Below, one piece after another: positions 61,860 through 64,000 of a stretch of DNA of 64,000 bases. Source of the DNA: Nematostella vectensis (lineage: Eukaryota > Cnidaria > Anthozoa > Actiniaria > Edwardsiidae); assembly GCF_932526225.1 (NCBI RefSeq), contig NC_064039.1:8445001-8509000 (forward strand). Reading direction: 5' to 3'. How positions within the stretch are numbered: position 1 is the stretch's first letter; every line of letters starts with the position of its first letter. The notes under the pieces were generated by a model. It was not told the origin of the DNA, ran no database searches, and was given only the letters and a program-made list of their open reading frames with translations. The position numbers were made by a program, and so were the translations under genes.

Positions 61860-64000
61860 GTATGAACGGCAAAGCAAACATACCTCAGCTTACTCTAAGA
61901 GATTTTTTGTAGGATGCCCCATGCACGATTTACTCATTCAGACCATTACTATGCATAGGAATTCCACTCGCTGCTAATGCGGCATTGCTTTAGTTATTTA
62001 AATTTCCCGTGAAGAAGCCCGTCGACCCCTATTGACAGGCTAACCCTCAGTAAATCTGTGGATATCTTAAGCTGAAACTAAAAAAAATTCCAGGCTCTTT
62101 TACACGGAATTTTTACCACGAATTCCAGCGGCTCGATTCCTTCAATTATAAACTCGCGTGTATTGACCGTGTGTTTTCACCGAGTGCGTCTTTGTCACTC
62201 ATACATGACAATGTCGGCGAACTATACTAATAGAAAATTACTTAAATGGACTTTAATTTGCCGGGGAAATGGGCGCTGCGTTCGCCCGTGATATGTTCTG
62301 TGCGGCCGACTTGACAGAGAGAAGCTTCTGCGTACGGCTGACAGACATTGCTTGCATTATATGAGCAACTAGGTCTGAACAGGGTATCACATTTCATAAG
62401 GGTTTCGCCCGGAAAGGGATATCTGCTTGCTCGTATGCAGCTTAGGCTAGATCAATAGACTCACAGTCTCTCCATGAAGTGCAAAGACGGTGCACTGTAA
62501 AGCCTAGATTAACTGAACATTAATGCAAAACATTGCTAACAATTTATGTATTGCTCAAAGTCCGAGCTCATAAGACAAATACCCCATACATCACGGTACA
62601 CAAACTCCATACAACCTTGGATTAAGAGATTTACAGTTCAGGTTTAAATAAACTACTGTTTGGACAATCTGTCGGTGGTGGAGAGCATTATAACCAAACT
62701 AATTTAGCTAAGTTCATGCACTCTAGGGTATTCGACAGTAATTAAGACCGGTATTGTACCGTAAAGTGCGGAGCGCCGACCCGTGGAATAGATAAGTAAT
62801 GGGATAGGGGAGTCATTTTACTACATTTATTGCTACCTATTATCTTTTTTAGTACATCTTTCATTGAAACCAGTACATTGCTCACATGCAAGTCAACCAG
62901 GCGACCTTGCCAAACTCTTAGCTGATCGCTGTATTAGCAAGGACAGCAATTTGATATAAAAAACACTCCACACAGACTACACAGCTTCGACAAACGCACT
63001 GTTCTATCGGGTTTTAGATGGTATATAATAGACAGGGCCTATATTTTATGCAGTTTTAACTCATGTACAGGGCTTTTCAGTTCAGCAAAGAAAACGATTT
63101 GACCTCTGAAAAATGCAAACACACTCGTCAAACAGCAACAGTTCTACCCGGTTTGAAATGTTACCACTACTCAGAGCTTATCTTATATATGTATGTAGTT
63201 TAAACTTCAGGAGAGCTCATAATTCCTTGAATTAGTTTCTTTGTATTAGAGATAGTCACTGCAGGCTAACACTGCAAACAAGCTGTTATTTCTATTGTTC
63301 AGGGAAGCTTTATCATGCACCCTTTTGCTTATTCAATTAGGAAATATTTCTTAAATTCCAAAAACATCTAGCACATAGGGGGAGAGGGAAAAATTCATGT
63401 GCAAATCCCAAGGCTAGTTTAACCTCTCGAGCACCCAGCCACTTCAATGCCTTTTATAGATGGGTGCAAGACGTTCTGGGCACCGTTTAAAAGTGATTTC
63501 ACCCTTTTTGACACGCTGGAGTGCGAACAAAAGCAATCCCCGAGAACCGATCTGTGCACCAATTTGAAGACCATTCAGTCGGAACGCCGAAAACAACTGC
63601 AAAATTGCCGAGAAAGTAATTTTAACTTTCCCAGTTTTTTCAATGCACGCCATTCACTTGGTTTGCCTGATATTTGTGATAATAATGCTTAGCTATGATC
63701 ATTTTTAAATGATTTTCCGGTATTGTTCAAATGTTCAAAACCCTCTTCAAACTCCCAGGTCCCTAGCAAATGAGCTTTCTCGTCAAAATATCTTGACCTA
63801 GTTTGACCTGCTTTTAAAGAGAAAAGAATATTTGCGCCGCGCTAGTTCGTTAACACTCAATTACCACCTTTAACTACTTCATGAATGTAGGAATTATAGC
63901 GGGCGCTACGCACAAAAACTATTCATGTGCATTTCACCACAGGCAGCCCAAGGCTACTCTCAGTGGTTTATAAAGGAATATATGGGGGAATTTATATGTT
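61860..64000. other. long intron of the GNB-like gene
   Basis: AT-rich, without a recognisable second exon or repeat. An open frame on both strands at 63444-63692 lacks support. The 3' part of the gene must lie to the right of the window. Confidence 0.45.

Noticed and set aside
1-64000. tRNA and rRNA genes
   Set aside because: I saw no cloverleaf with A/B boxes and no rRNA core sequences on reading. A covariance scan was not possible, so a missed tRNA cannot be excluded.

Overview
This window is metazoan, most likely cnidarian (anthozoan-like), nuclear DNA. The host part is AT-rich with short GT-AG exons. It carries an astacin metalloprotease gene, a Not/Noto-type homeobox gene, a small BEN-domain-like gene, a secreted acidic repeat protein and a first exon resembling a G-protein beta subunit. 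Minisatellites, MITE-like elements and decayed retroelements fill much of the rest. The species cannot be named from the sequence alone.

Two GC-rich blocks of an integrated Polinton/Maverick-like DNA virus stand out. Copy A (1-7469) enters from outside the left edge and breaks off abruptly just upstream of the BEN-like gene. Copy B (18736-33138, about 14.4 kb) has both ends: 1.0-kb terminal inverted repeats filled with 49-bp iteron-like repeats, and a 6-bp target duplication TATCGG. It sits inside the gag region of a dead Ty3/gypsy-type retrotransposon whose LTRs lie at 18499-18602 and 35243-35350. The two copies are near-identical over about 7.4 kb. They encode an A32-type packaging ATPase, a major capsid protein, several conserved structural or membrane proteins of unknown function and, in copy B, a family-B DNA polymerase/SF1 helicase gene and a truncated rve-type integrase. 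Many genes carry in-frame stops or frameshifts. Several lesions are shared by both copies, so the lineage appears to have moved, or been copied, after its capsid gene was broken.

Layout: 1-7469 viral copy A; 7656-9304 BEN-like gene; 10096-11730 minisatellite; 12129-17367 astacin gene (minus strand, 8 exons) whose intron is expanded by a 28-bp minisatellite carrying the gene's own splice donor, plus a LINE fragment; 18499-35350 gypsy remnant with viral copy B nested inside; 36.5-38.4 kb minisatellite and the acidic repeat-protein gene, which shares its C-terminal tail with the astacin; 40-50 kb mostly intergenic with a MITE, a poly-G VNTR and an astacin pseudo-exon; 50365-53268 two-exon Not-like homeobox gene; 54.3-56.3 kb G-rich satellite; 61809 onward a 5' coding exon resembling GNB with two CRE sites upstream, running into a long intron at the right edge.

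The viral genes form two convergent blocks in each copy: minus-strand membrane proteins, ATPase and capsid, and plus-strand membrane and minor-capsid-like genes, with a TATA/palindrome-rich divergent promoter between capsid and membrane-protein genes. The host genes look independent of each other, except for the astacin and the acidic protein, which share an exon-derived tail and the same strand.
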